DNA of 64,000 nt from Strigamia acuminata (lineage: Eukaryota; Arthropoda; Chilopoda; Geophilomorpha; Linotaeniidae), in the NCBI GenBank assembly GCA_949358305.1, contig OX442321.1, positions 1,922,001-1,986,000 of the forward strand. The letters run 5' to 3'. The notes under the pieces were generated by a model. It ran no database searches and was not told where the DNA came from. It worked only from the letters and a program-made list of their open reading frames with translations. The position numbers and the translations under genes are program-made. Positions within the stretch are counted from its first letter, which is position 1. The number at the start of each line of letters is the position of its first letter. Below, piece by piece: positions 20,536-33,000 of the stretch.

Positions 20536-23500
20536 GTAAACAACAGAAAACACAAAAATTTAAGCGAAATTAACGAATTTTTCTCGTTAGGGCTGCACAA
20601 ATCGCTATTTAAACAAGCCATGCGTCACTGGGAGAATTACACGTGTGTTAAATTCGTCGAGAGAACTTCAGAACATCCTAATTACATCGTATTTACTGAA
20701 AGAGCTTGTGGGTGAGTGTTTATTAATGATAAATTGAGCCGAAATGCTGATTTATTCAACTCGCTTCCCTGCAGTTGCTGTTCTTTTGTTGGCAAACGAG
20801 GCAACGGCGCTCAAGCGATTTCCATCGGCAAGAATTGTGATAAGTTTGGAATAGTTGTTCACGAGTTAGGACACGTAGTTGGTTTCTGGCACGAACATAC
20901 CCGACCTGATCGAGACAACCACGTACAAATAATAACCAAAAACATCATGGCAGGTAAAAGGAAATCTTTATTACAATGTTTTACAATTTTAACCGCCATC
21001 TTTGCGCGCGTAATTACGAGATTTAAAAACCAATAACAACAACAACTTTACCTCATTTGCATGGAATAATTAAAGACATGTTGTGGTCGTGTGTAAACAA
21101 CACCAATCGTTTTGTAATGACTCGAAATTAACTTAATGTTATGCAAAATTACTCTCGCGAGCACTTTAAAACCGCTGCCATATGCAAATTAGGCAGTTGG
21201 AGTTTTTTTTCATAAAAATAATTTTCATAAAAATAATTTTTATTTAAAATTTAAATTTTTTCATAAAAAAAATTTTCATAAAAATAATTTTTATTTAAAA
21301 TTTAAATTTTTTTAGAAAAAAAATTTTCTAAAAAATAATTTTTATTAAAAATTTAAATGTTTAAAAGAAAAAAATTTTTTTTGGTGCACAGAGGTCATCG
21401 AAAGATTAAAAGTTGCGTCCAGTCACTCGCGATTGGGAATAGAGTTGACCAATACTTTATTGTGCAATCCCTACGAGGTTCCTCGAGTCGAGGGGTGTTT
21501 TGGTGGGTCCTTTTACTAAGTTGTGTATGAATGAATCAACCATTACTCAATTTATCTCCCCTCTTGGATGTATGAGTCATCCATTTGTGTAAATTTCGTC
21601 GTTTTTGCAAGCGCCGACCGATCCGCCCGGTTCAGTTGATCGTTTTAACACTGCACACGATGCAATTAAACGCAACGGGTGCATTTAATTAGAAAAGTCG
21701 GCGATTAGAGCGAGTTTTTCGGTGCAAGGCCAAGGAAAAGCGCATCCATCTGTGGTTGCAGATCAATTTCTTTTCCCACATCAAAGCAACACAAAGTCTC
21801 AGGGGGAGTGTCATTCGATGCCCATGTCCATTTTCTTTCCCACATGTCATTTGAGACCGCTTGCGACGAAAATACAAGCACATACGAAAATTTATTTGCT
21901 ATTATCATTATTTTTATTAATTTAAAAAAAAACTTTTGAAAAAAAATTTAAATTTTTTTTAAATTTTATCTCTATTTTGCACGTTTTTGCTCGCGTAAGA
22001 CGAATTGTTATTGCTTTTGGGTCAGCTAATAAAATTGGAAAGATTTTCTTTGCCTATAACACCTTTCAGATGGATGAGATATGACAGTTTGAATTATTGG
22101 AATATTTCAGTCGAGTGGTGAAGATTTAAATTGATTTTTTGGTTTTTTTTTTTTTTGATGGTAATTTAGCATTGGAATTAATCGATTGTGGATAATATAT
22201 CACTGTTGAAGCTTAAAAACTTTGATAAAATTGCACAAAGTTCAACTTTTCTCTTGAAAATGCGATTTAAAGGTCAATAATTCAATGTTTGAATAACATT
22301 TTGAACAAACTATTTTTTTTTTAAATTTGACCTAATTATGTCCCAAAATTGACTTAATTTTTAGTGATAATTTAAATTTACTTGAATTGAAGCCGCCTGG
22401 TCATTAATTGAGACTAAACAATTTTTTTTTTTTAATTTGTAATCTTTAAAATTCCACTTTTGAACTTTGGTAATTTGCACACACACTAGGGGGAGCAGCA
22501 CAGGCCCCCTAGAACACACATGTTAGTAAAATTTGTTCACAAAAATCCAAAGTTTAGAAAAACACCAGCTGTTGTTTTCATTCAGGAGAGAGAGGATTGC
22601 AATTCTCATTAAAATTTAAAGCCTCTCTTTGTGTATACTTGAGAACAAAATGCAATTTGCTTCAAATTTCATTTGTTTTTAAGAATCCTACACTTGTTGA
22701 AAAGAATGAAAGAAAAAAGGTAATTTCCTGCAATGAATTATGGGCTAAATGAGGAAAAAATGAATAAAAATGGACCAAATGAAAGCTCAACATGCCAAAT
22801 GACAAAAACAGTAAAAAAAAAAAGAAAAAGAAAATTACACGAAGGAAAAAAAGTGGCCCAATTTTTGGTAATATGAAGGGAAGGAAGGGAAAGAGTGTAT
22901 GGTCTCCCACTAGGCATTGATTTCCAATAAAGCAATGTATCCCCCTCTCTTTTTTTTTACTTCTCTTCCCCTCTTACTCTTCCATCCACACTTGTAATTA
23001 GTATTGGTGGTAGCTACAAACCATCTGTGAAGTGCAAATGGGAAATTGTTGAGAAACTTTAGTTACATTTTAATACTTTGTTTATGTTTAAAATGTACTA
23101 AAATGTGCTAAAATGTATCAAAATGTACTAAAATGTATCAAAATATACTAAAATGTATCAAAATGCATCAAAATGTATCAAAATAAACTTTGAGTTTATT
23201 TTTTTAATGTTTAGTTTTGCCGTTAGGTTAGTTTTTCTACCTGGTGGCAAAATTTGAAACTAAAAACACATAGCGATCTCCTCGGATCTCCTATACTCTT
23301 GTTCTAGTCAAAAGAGTCCTTTCTCCCATTGGCCGAGCCATTTTACTGGTGTAGTGATCCAAAAAAATAGACTTTAAACACCAGAATTGCATTACAATGT
23401 ACAGACATTGTAATCGATTACCTATTGTTAGGAAATTGTGTGCATTCCTGACAAAGCAACCAATAAACAGAACAAACATGAGTTTTAAATTAAAAAGTGC

Positions 23501-26500
23501 ACAAAACTTTATTTTATAAATAAAAAAAAAATATTTTATAATAAAAAAACAATCATATTAACATATATAAACATATATAAACAATCATATTAATTTAAAT
23601 GGTCATAATAATCTAAAAAATAAATAAAAATAAATACTATTTCTCGTAGTCGTAGTATACAGTCTGGAGTTAAGAGTAATGAGGCTCGGCCAATGGGAGA
23701 AAGGACTCTTTTGACTCGAACAAGAGTATAGAATGATTTTTATAGTTTATAGCGTCATTCGTCATTTCATAACTTTTAAAAAAACAACCTTAATCTCGCT
23801 GCAAAACGAGTTAAACTAGAATCCAAATTTTGAAGCGCGGATAAAAATGTCCGCCATTTATTTCCCGCAGTGACTCAAACTCGACTTGTTTGTTTTCTTT
23901 TATTTGTGCTTTCTATTTTGTAAGGTCAGGAGTACAACTTCAATAAATTATCAGAAGAGGAGGTGAACTCGTTAAGTCAAGCCTATGACTTTGATAGTAT
24001 AATGCACTACGCCAGAAACACCTTTTCGAAGGGCACATACATGGACACTATTCTGCCTCAAGAAGATCCTACCACAAGCACCAGACCGGAAATTGGCCAA
24101 AGAATTCGCCTCAGCAGAGGAGATATCTCCCAAACCAACCTACTCTACAAATGCCCAAGTAAACAATTTTTTATTTTTATTTTTCGCTCTCCCATCTTTT
24201 GTTTCCGACTCCCTATCACATCTTCCGCATCACCGGTTGTCGTGCCAACGCAATCACAATAAAATCAAGATCGCGTTTTAGCATTACCGCGATGGGCAAA
24301 CAACAATAATCTTTTTTATTTTTCTTATTAAATGAACGAACCAAGTAAGCAAATTAACTTAAAATGACCGTCTTAAAACGTAAACCGACGTTCTTTATTT
24401 ATAAATCAAGTCGGACATCTAATATATACATAATACATAATTTTTCTTATTAAATCATTAAATATTGTTACGTGGCTCGATGAACGAACCAAGTAAGCAA
24501 ATTAACTTAAAATGACCGTCTTAAAACGTAAACTGACGTTCTTTATTTATAAAAGAAGTCGGACATCTAATATATACATAATATATAATTTTTCTTATTA
24601 AATCATTAAATATTGTTACGTGGCTCGATGAGACGATGAACGAACCAAGTAAGCAAATTAACTTAGAATGACTGCGTTAAAACGTAAACTGACGTTCTTT
24701 ATTTATAAATCAAGTCGGACATCTAATATATACATAATATATAATTTTTCGTATTAAATCATTAAATATTGTTACGTGGCTCTATGAACAAACCAAGTAA
24801 GCAAATTAACTTAGAATGACTGCGTTAAAACGTAAACTGACGTTCTTTATTTATAAATCAAGTCGGACATCTAATATATACATAATATATAATTTTTCTT
24901 ATTAAATCATTAAATATTGTTAACCAAGTAAGCAAATTAACTTAGAATGACTCTGCGTTAAAACGTAAACTGACGTCGGACATCTAATATATAATTTTTC
25001 TGTTGGAATAACATTTTATTTGAGTTAATTCGACATTTTGTGAATTGCGGGGCGGGGGAAAATGATTAAATTCGATTTTTCTAATCTATTTCAGCATGCG
25101 GCCGTACATTTCAAGAGGCAATGGGAGTTTTTTCATCGCCGTCTATTCAGGCAGCAGAAGGAACGAAATGTGAATGGCGCATTTCAGCCACGCATGGCGA
25201 GAAAATTGTTCTCAATTTCACTCGTATGGACCTGTTCGAAGCATCTATGTGCGATCACGAGTACGTGGAAGTGTTTGATGGTTATTGGCATAAATCGCCA
25301 TCTCTCGGTGAGTTTCAATTCAATTTAAATTTCGAATTGACTCGATTATCGAGTTGAAAATACTTTTAACTTTTATTTAATGGCTGGGAATTTGTTTTAT
25401 ATAACTAATTTTTATTTATTTATGTAATGTATGTATATAATTTATTTTAATTTGTTTAATTTTTAATTCCGCTAGGGCGCTTCTGCGGGACTAGGATTCC
25501 GGACACCATTATTTCCGGAAATAGTCGCATGACTATTATTTATAAATCGCACAATTTTCCGCGGGGTTTGAAAGGCTTTTCCGCTTCTTACGAAGGTAAA
25601 TTGAATTTTTCGATTTTATTCGATGAAATTCATACATTTCCAACTGTTCGAACTTGGTGACGTGTTTCGCGCCAGCTAGTGGCGAAATAATCAAGTATTA
25701 AAAAGCGGGAATTTTAAATTTTTATTTGAAGCCGTTTGTGGCGGAGATATGGAATTGAATGAAGGACATTTACAAAGTCCGAATTATCCTGATGATTACA
25801 GACCGAACAAGGAATGTACTTGGAAAATTACGGTGGCAGATAAATATCAAGTTGCTCTCAAGTTTCAATCATTTGAGGTAGACATTTTTTAATTTAAAAA
25901 AAAAAAAAAAAAATTTCCGTTTTTAAAAAAAAAAAAAAAAATCGTTTCGCATTTTCAGGTTGAAAATCACGACAATTGCGTGTACGATTATCTGGAAATT
26001 CGTGATGGCCACGAAATTGATAGTCCACTCATCGGGAAGTTCTGTGGTCACAAAATTCCCGAAGATGTGAAATCCACAGGAAATAAATTGTTCGTGAAAT
26101 TCGTTTCGGACGGAACGGTTCAAAAAGCCGGATTCGCCGCGCAGATCATGAAAGGTAATTCCAGTACAGTTTTGAATCATCACAACGTCATTCAAACGTA
26201 AATCCATATTCACAATTGAACTGGAAACTGTACAAAATGGCGTCTTCACTATCTAATCGTATAATTCCACATTAATTCGTTATTTCTTGTGTTCCAGAAT
26301 ACGACGAATGCGCAACCGGTGATCACGGCTGTCAACACGAATGTCAAAACACATTAGGAGGATTTAAATGCAGATGTAGAATCGGTTACGAATTGCATTC
26401 CGATGGAAAACGATGCGAAGGTAACAAAAGATCATTCATTTAAAAAAAAAAAACATTTAATTCATTGAATTTTTTCATTTCAGATGCATGCGGAGGACAA

Positions 26501-28952
26501 ATCAATGCCCCAAATGGCACTCTGATAAGCCCATCGTTTCCCGAACTATATCCGGCGAATAAAAATTGTGTTTGGGAGATCATCGCGCCGCCGCAGTACC
26601 GAATAACCCTAAATTTCACACATTTCGACCTCGAAGGCAACAACGTAAAAAAAAAAAACCAAAAATAATTTATACCTACATTCTCAAACGACTAATTTGC
26701 ACGATTACAGCAAGACTGCGAATACGACAGCATCGACATCCGCAGCAAAATGGGCAAAAACGAAGTGAAGAAACACGGCTTGTTTTGCGGCTCAAAACTG
26801 CCACCAGTTGTCACCTCGGAAGGAAACAGCTTGCGAATCGAGTTCAGCTCCGACAACTCGGTGCAGAAAAGCGGTTTTGCCGCCATTTTCTTCACAGGTA
26901 CGTGAAAAACTAACACAAAAAAACCTCGAATACGATCTATTTTTCATTCCCCCGCAGACAAAGACGAATGCGCGACCAACAATGGCGGCTGCCAGCACAT
27001 TTGCAAGAACACGATCGGCAGTTACATGTGCGCGTGCCACAACGGATTCACGCTTCACGAAAACAAACACGACTGCAAGGAAGGCGGATGCAAGCACGAG
27101 ATCACGGCGCCCGTGGGCGAGATCACGAGTCCGAATTACCCCGACTATTACCCGAGTCGCAAAGACTGCGTGTGGCATTTCACCACGACGCCCGGGCATC
27201 GAATTAAATTGGTAGAAATGAATCGGTCGCGACTTGGACGGATTTTGATGGTTTTTGTTTGCAGGTTTTTAATGAATTCGAGATGGAGCCTCACCAGGAG
27301 TGCGCGTACGATCATATAGTGGTGTACGACGGGGATAGCACGGAGTCTCCGACGTTGGGACGGTTTTGTGGGTCCAAAGTGCCGCATCCAATCATCGCTA
27401 GTAGTAACGAGATGTACATGGTCTTTAAATCGGATGCGTCCGTTCAAAGAAAAGGATTCAAAGCGACCCACACTACAGGTGGAGTTAGATAGCGAGACGA
27501 ATTAATACTCGGTCCCTAAAAATGCATTTTTTCGTGCAAATAATGCATTTTTTTGGGCAAAGATGCATTTTTTTGGGGGGAATGTGCAGTTTTTTCGTGT
27601 AGATGTGCATTTTTTCGGGGAAATGTGTATTTTTCATACAAATATGCATAATTTCGGGGCAATTTTTTCCTGTGGATATTCAATTTTTCGTGCAAACATG
27701 CTTTTTTATTGGGCAAATATGTATTTTTCATGCAAACATGCATATTTTCGGGGAAGTTATGCATTTTTTCTGTAGATATGTCTTTTTTCGAAGCAAATAT
27801 GCATGTTTTTCGGAGAAAATATGCATTTTTTGAGTAATTCTGCATTTTTTTTATCGTGCAAATGTTGGTTTTTCGAGCAAATATGTATTTTTCATGCAGA
27901 CATGCACATTGTCGGAGCAATTATGCATTTTTTCTGTAGATATGCAATTTTTCATACAAATATGCATTTTTATCGGGCAAATATGCATATTTTTATCCAG
28001 ATATGCAAATTTTCTTGCAAATATGCATATTTTCATCCAAAATCGCAAATTTTCTTGCAGATATATGCATATTTTCATCCAAAATCGCAAATTTTCTTGC
28101 ACATATATGCGAATTTTCATCCAAAATCGCAAATTTTCTTAAGCAAATATGCATATTTTCATCCAAAATCGCAAATTTTCTTGCACATATATGCGAATTT
28201 TCATCCAAAATCGCAAATTTTCTTAAGCAAATATGCATATTTTCATCCAAAATCGCAAATTTTCTTGCACATATATGCGAATTTTTATCCAAAATCGCAA
28301 ATTTTCTTAAGCAAATATGCATATTTTTATCCAAATGTGCAAATTTTCTTGCAAATATTCCTATTTTCACCCAAAATCGCAAACTGTCTCGCAAATATGC
28401 ATATTTTCGGGGCAAATATGCATTATTAGCGCAAAAATAAACCTGTTTTAGACAAATCAAACCACCCCCTACAACTGCCTTAAATTCATTGCAGTTTGTG
28501 GCGGGCATTTACAAGCCAAGCTTTCGGTTGAACATTTATACTCGCACTCGAAATACGGCGACCAGAACTACGACAACAAAGAAGATTGCGATTGGGTGGT
28601 TGCGGCCCAATACGGGCACCGAGTTCGTTTGCGATTCCTTACCTTTGAGATCGAAGACGAGCAAGATTGCGGCTATGACTACGTCGAAGTCTACGACGGT
28701 CCCGACGACTCCTCGCCCCATCTCGGCCGATTCTGCGGCAACAGAGTAACCAAAACCAACAAAAACAAAAACAAAAAAAATAACCCTAAAACTTATTATT
28801 TCCTCCAGTTGCCGTCAGAAGTCGCTTCAACGAGCGAAGCGCTTCTGCTGCGGTTCCGTTCGGACGACACAATCAACACCAAAGGCTTTTCAGCCGCCTA
28901 TCTCATCACGGATCACACGGACGAGGAAGACAACACGGTTGGTGGAAAATAG
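18865..28952 (+). CDS. tld: Tolloid/BMP1-type astacin metalloprotease, complete, 17 exons, 1010 aa
   Basis: Exons: 18865-19039, 20153-20327, 20396-20535, 20591-20711, 20775-20953, 23925-24158, 25095-25307, 25476-25595, 25732-25877, 25959-26154, 26298-26420, 26484-26644, 26711-26897, 26958-27211, 27265-27478, 28495-28745, 28809-28952; the sum is 3033 nt, a multiple of three. Order: signal peptide (1-25), prodomain to RNRR139, astacin protease (140-340), CUB1 (343-453), CUB2 (455-566), EGF1 (568-607), CUB3 (610-722), EGF2 (724-764), CUB4 (768-879), CUB5 (881-1003). This is the full Tolloid layout, close to human BMP1/mTLD (986 aa). Secreted zinc protease; the family cleaves Chordin/Sog-type BMP antagonists and procollagens. 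Zinc ligands H233, H237, H243 with catalytic E234 are intact, as is the Met-turn SIMHY (288-292). Tolloid and tolloid-related paralogues cannot be told apart by eye. Confidence 0.95.
20591..24158 (+). CDS. tld: Tolloid exons 4-6: astacin catalytic domain
   Basis: Exon 4 (20591-20711) encodes [19 protein letters not shown]; exon 5 (20775-20953) CCSFVGKRG, then [14 protein letters not shown] and the zinc site [19 protein letters not shown]; exon 6 (23925-24158) [25 protein letters not shown] and [14 protein letters not shown]. All signature residues of the astacin family are present. The domain is cut by a 2971 bp intron (20954-23924) that carries a MITE, the longest intron of the gene. Confidence 0.95.
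20954..23293. other. Left part of the large tolloid intron 5
   Basis: AT-rich intronic DNA with short direct repeats of AAAATAATTTTYATTTAAAATTTAAA type (21220-21380) and ACTAAAATGTATCAAAATGT type units (23090-23180). No exon seen between the zinc-site exon and the Met-turn exon; the flanking phases join directly. Confidence 0.6.
23294..23728 (+). mobile_element. TA-flanked 'ACTCTTG' MITE, copy in tolloid intron 5
   Basis: Begins TACTCTTGTTC and ends GAACAAGAGTA, with TA on both sides (23292-23293, 23729-23730). The inverted repeats run about 45 bp (CCCATTGGCCGAGCC included). A conserved palindrome ATTACAATGT-4nt-ACATTGTAAT lies at 23391-23414. Non-coding. Other copies are at 42805, 51009, 51456, 51790, 58096 and 59436. 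Confidence 0.8.
24332..25005. repeat. ~150-bp satellite, about 4.5 copies, in tolloid intron 6
   Basis: Units start with GAACGAACCAAGTAAGCAAA at about 24333, 24482, 24637 and 24786, with a shortened one near 24920. Each carries TTAAAACGTAAACYGACGTT, AAGTCGGACATCTAATATAT and ATTGTTACGTGGCTC. Copies are over 95% alike by eye, so the array is recent. The third unit has a small extra piece (GAGACGATG). The last unit has internal deletions. Confidence 0.92.
25095..26154 (+). CDS. tld: Tolloid exons 7-10: CUB1 and CUB2
   Basis: Exons 25095-25307 and 25476-25595 form CUB1 (TCGRTFQ to GFSASYE); 25732-25877 and 25959-26154 form CUB2 ([11 protein letters not shown] to GFAAQIMK). Each CUB shows the usual PxYP/NYPxxY strand, the (D/E)YxEVxDG Ca-binding segment and GRFCG or GKFCG. 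Each domain is split once inside and flanked by phase-1 introns, as in vertebrate BMP1. Confidence 0.94.
26298..27211 (+). CDS. tld: Tolloid exons 11-14: EGF1, CUB3, EGF2 and start of CUB4
   Basis: EGF1 (26298-26420) starts [11 protein letters not shown] and ends [14 protein letters not shown]2 starts [12 protein letters not shown]. Both have the Ca-binding D/E-x-D-E-C opening and six cysteines. CUB3 is 26484-26644 plus 26711-26897. The CUB3 inner intron is 66 bp, and the exon carrying EGF2 also carries the first half of CUB4. Codon GC content rises from this point toward the 3' end of the gene. Confidence 0.93.
27265..28952 (+). CDS. tld: Tolloid exons 15-17: CUB4 end, CUB5 and stop
   Basis: 27265-27478 finishes CUB4 ([22 protein letters not shown]). 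28495-28745 and 28809-28952 form CUB5 ([34 protein letters not shown]) and an acidic tail EEDNTVGGK before TAG at 28950-28952. The 1016 bp intron between CUB4 and CUB5 is almost entirely minisatellite. Confidence 0.94.
27520..28440. repeat. Intronic minisatellite with an 84-bp (2 x 42) higher-order unit
   Basis: It fills tolloid intron 27479-28494. The left part is a loose ~21 bp repeat around ATGCATTTTTTCGGGGCAAA. From 28010 to 28330 it becomes a regular array with AAGCAAATATGCAT recurring at 28141, 28225 and 28309, exactly 84 bp apart, each unit holding two TCATCCAAAATCGCAAATTT halves. Long open frames on both strands here are repeat artefacts. Confidence 0.9.
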
Positions 28953-29453
28953 GGACAAGTTTTTGATTGGAAACGAGAAAAAACGAGAAAAAACGCGCGG
29001 AATTTGATTTTTTGAGCCTTGGATCGACAACTACTTACTGCCAACAGATATTTCTATTTGAGTATATCAAAGAATATTTTCTCAAATAATCAATTTATGA
29101 CTTTTAAACGGTGCAATTTGTAGACAAATTAGTTGATAATTGTTCGATTTAATTCCCCTAGGATCCAACCACGCAAAAACGGCAGTAAATTGTTTATTTT
29201 TAATTTTTTCCTTTTGTTTTTTGCATGTAAACGGTTTTTTAGTCGCCACGATTGGCCACGATGTTAATTTTTCCGCTTGTTCAAAGTGCAATAATATAAA
29301 TTAGATAAAAAAAATTAGATAAATCTGTTTAGAATTAATTAAATAGATTTTTGTTGTGTTTTACATTTACAATCGTTTGTAGGAAATCAAATTTTTGTAC
29401 TTGTCTTGTTTTTTTCGATCAATTTTTGACGATAACACAAAACGTTGAAATTT

Positions 29454-29459
29454 AATAAA
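29454..29459 (+). terminator. Candidate poly(A) signal of tolloid (AATAAA)
   Basis: Canonical hexamer about 500 nt after the tolloid stop, followed by T/G-rich sequence (29502-29530). Confidence 0.5.
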
Positions 29460-29856
29460 TATGCGATAAAAATCGATTGATTTCTAGGTTAAAACCCAAT
29501 TAAACGTGAAAATGTTTATTACTTTTATTGTTATTTCTCTTTGTCAACTGTACAGACGGTTTTTTTTTCCTTAACTATGAGAGAAAATGACGAAAAAAAA
29601 ATTGAAAAAGAACGAAAAAGCCCCGCAAAAGTGATTAGAGAAATTAAAAAAGGGGAAAAAATTTGCCCAATCAATCAAAAGGTGCCCCGAATCGATCGTT
29701 TTCCCACGCCCGGATCAAAGGCACACCTGGCGAAGAGAGAAAAGCGATCGATCAACTGTACAAACTTGGAAATCTAAACACTGGGGGCCCGAAATTGACG
29801 AGGAATTTAAAAAAATAAACAAAGAAATTAACACTAAGTGTCCACACTAAGATCCA

Positions 29857-29862
29857 TTTATT
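29857..29862 (-). terminator. Candidate poly(A) signal of TM9SF3 (AATAAA on minus)
   Basis: TTTATT on the + strand, about 147 nt past the TM9SF3 stop; a second overlapping hexamer lies directly beside it (29861-29866). Confidence 0.5.
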
Positions 29863-30008
29863 TATTTTTTATTTTTTGCTCCCGTTAATTTATCACATCC
29901 AGACCCAACTGGAGGGGCCGGGGTATTGTGTTGCACGTTAGTCTTTGGCTTCTTAATCATTTTCGGGAGTTTGAATCGAGAAACACAACGGAGAAGAATA
30001 AATGGCGT

Positions 30009-30076
30009 CTAGTCGATTTTCACTGTCGAGTAGATTTTGCGAACGAATGCGTTTGTTCCGATGTAACCGAAGGTAC
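30009..30076 (-). CDS. TM9SF3: TM9SF3 last exon
   Basis: Only 68 nt and far from any long frame. It is found because the previous exon (30510) ends in phase 1 after IMCG and this one supplies [21 protein letters not shown]-stop, matching the vertebrate C-terminus. Acceptor CGACAG before 30076; TAG is at 30011-30009 on minus. The 433 bp intron between is a GAAATTTTTT repeat. Confidence 0.93.
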
Positions 30077-33000
30077 CTGTCGATTGAAATGCGAAAATAT
30101 AATTAATTTAAAATCTAATTAATTTGATTTTTGAAATTTTTTAAAAATTTAAAAATTATAATTTTTGAAATTTTTTGAAATTTTTGAAATTTTTGAAATT
30201 TAAAATTTTTGAAATTTTTTGAAATTTAAATTTTTGAAATTTTTTGAAATTTTTGAAATTTGAATTTTTGAAATTTTTTGAAATTTTTTGAAATTTTTTG
30301 AAATTTGAAATTTTGAAATTTTTTGAAATTTGAATTTTTTAAATTTTTTGAAATTTGAAATTTGAAATTTTTTGAAATTTTTTGAAATTTGAAAATTAAA
30401 ATTTTTTGAAATTTTTTGAAATTTTTTGAATTTTTTTAAAATTTTTTGAAATTTGAAAATTAAAATTTTTTGAAAATTTTGAAATTTGATTTGGTGATTT
30501 TTTTCTTACCACACATAATGCCCAAAACAGTGCTAAACAATGCCATGTATCCGAAATAAAAGGTTGTTTGGAATAAACCATACATTCTGAAAAATAAAAG
30601 AGAAAATATATTTGTGTTTGGTGGTGAAGCAGGAAACACTTCCCAGGCATTGACCGGTAAATAAAAAGAATGCAATTGGGATCCCCCAAGCATAAAAACG
30701 ATTTTAATCTCATTAATTTGGAATTTATTTTCGTGTTTCGACACAAAAATTCATCTAATTGGGCACTAAAACGCGCAATAAATGAACTTTTAGGCACACA
30801 AACGCATTATAAATGAACTTTTAGCCACTAAGATGCAATTTTAGACTCGTAAATGCACAGAAAATGAATTTTTAGCCGCTAAATTGTATTTTTAAACGTG
30901 TAAATGCACTGAAAATGAATATATTTAGGCACTAAAATGCATTTTTAGACTTGTTTATGCACTGAAAATGAATTTTTAACCATTAAAACGCATTACAAAG
31001 GCATTTTTAGGCACTAAAATGCATTTTTAGACTTTTAAAAGCACTGAAAATGAATATTTAACCATTAAAACGCATTACAAAGGCATTTTTTGGCAAAAAA
31101 CTCATTTTTAGCCACTAAAATTCATTTTTATGCATCTAAAATACACTTCAGATGCATTTTAATGTATAAAAAAGCACGTTTAGACCAATAAATGGTCATT
31201 TTAGGTGTAAAAACACAACAAAACGGTGTTTTTAGACACTAAAGGCAATTTAGTCTCAAACTGATGAGATTTTCAATCGTTTTAACCTTTTTCTTCACTT
31301 ACTTTGTTTTAAAGAAAAAGTAATAAAAAGAGTACAGGTAAACATAACCAGATGTAGAAGCAGCGGCCATAAAGCTTGTCCATTGCCTGCAACGTAAAAA
31401 CAAACCAATTATAATCACATTTCACAGACCCCGCACGCGAAAACTGCACTTACCACCTGTAATCTTCGGCATTCAGAAGGAAATATGTACACACTATAGT
31501 CACGCAAACGGTGACGATTGCGAGAATTATGAAAACCAACAACATAAAGCCGTAAACATAATAAATTTTATACGCCCAGAAAGAGGTGAAAATGAAATAC
31601 CTGCGAAAAATAAACACAAAATTAATCGATTATTTAAACAAAAAATCGATTTAAAACACAAAATTAATCGATTATTTAAAAAAATCGATTTAAAACTCAA
31701 AATTAATCGATTATTTAAAAGAAAATCGATTTAAAACACAAAATTAATCGATTATTTAAAAAAAATCGATTTAAAACACAAAATTAATCGATTATTTAAA
31801 AAAAATCGATTTAAAACACAAAATTAATCGATTATTTAAAATAAAATCGATTTAAAACACAAAATTAATCGATTATTTAAAAAAAATCGATTTAAAACAC
31901 AAAATTAATCGATTATTTAAAAGAAAATCGATTTAAAGTCGATAAATCTCACATTTCGATAAAAATTGAACCAAACGGTAAAATTCCTCCTAGAATGATA
32001 ATAACGGCGGGTTCCATGAACCACTTCTTTTCGGGTATGGGTCGTGGAACGGCGTTAATTCGACATGGGTAATTTGGTTGACCGGCCAAATTGCGGCCCA
32101 GCACCACGCCCACGAGCGTCAGAGGTAGAATGACGAAAAAACAGATGAACGTCACGGCAACCTAAGAAAAATAAATAAAATTTATTTTAAAAAATTTTTT
32201 TGTTTAAATTTTTATCTTTTAGTTACCATGGTTACGAATGGTATGGCTCGCGAGGCGTGGTAATATATGGCTATGAAGTTGATAAAAAAAGCGGTGCCGC
32301 ACACAAAAGCAGGTAACATGAATGCGCTTAGGAGGAGTTGTTTGATCCACACTTTGCCGCCCATTCGTGAATACAATCCGCCGCCGAAATAGCCATTCAC
32401 GGGCGACGTGGCCGCGTAGACGAATATAGAAGTACTTAATAGCGAACCCCGCCTACAAGAAATAACATCAATCAATTTCAGCGCCTAAAAATTGCTTTTT
32501 GCGACCAAAAAAATGCATTTTTAGGCTAAAAAATTGCATTTTTAGGCTAAAAAATTGCATTTTTAGGCTAAAAAATTGCATTTTTAGGCTAAAAAATTGC
32601 ATTTTTAGGCTAAAAAATTGCATTTTTAGGCTAAAAAATTGCATTTTTGCACGGAAAATTGCATTTTTGCACGGAAAATTGCATTTTTGCACAAAAAATT
32701 GCATTTTTGCGACCAAACAGATGCATTTTGAGACTAAAAAATTGCATTTTTGCACGGAAACTTGCAATTTGTGCATATAAAATTGCATTTTGCACTGAAA
32801 ATTGCAATTTGTGCCTTTAAAATTGCATTTTTGCACTGAAAATTGCAATATGTGCATATAAAATTGAATCTTTGCACAGAAAATTTCAATATGTGCATAA
32901 AAAATTGCAATATGTGCTTAAAAAATTGTTTTTTTGCACTAAAAATTGTTTTTTTGCACTAAAAATTGTTTTTTTGCACTAAAAATTGTCTTTTTGCACT

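Larger units (their letters stand above)
28953..30008. other. Convergent intergenic region between tolloid and TM9SF3
   Basis: 1056 bp between the two stop codons. It holds the 3'UTRs of both genes, facing each other, with separate poly(A) signals (29454-29459 on +, 29857-29862 on -). A frame at 29541-29777 is lysine-rich with no recognisable product and is best read as non-coding. Confidence 0.65.

Noticed and set aside
27803-28508. Long open frames on both strands (208 aa on +, 171 aa on -)
   Set aside because: They lie inside the 42/84-bp intronic array of tolloid, are repeats of one short peptide and exist in several frames at once because the unit lacks stops.
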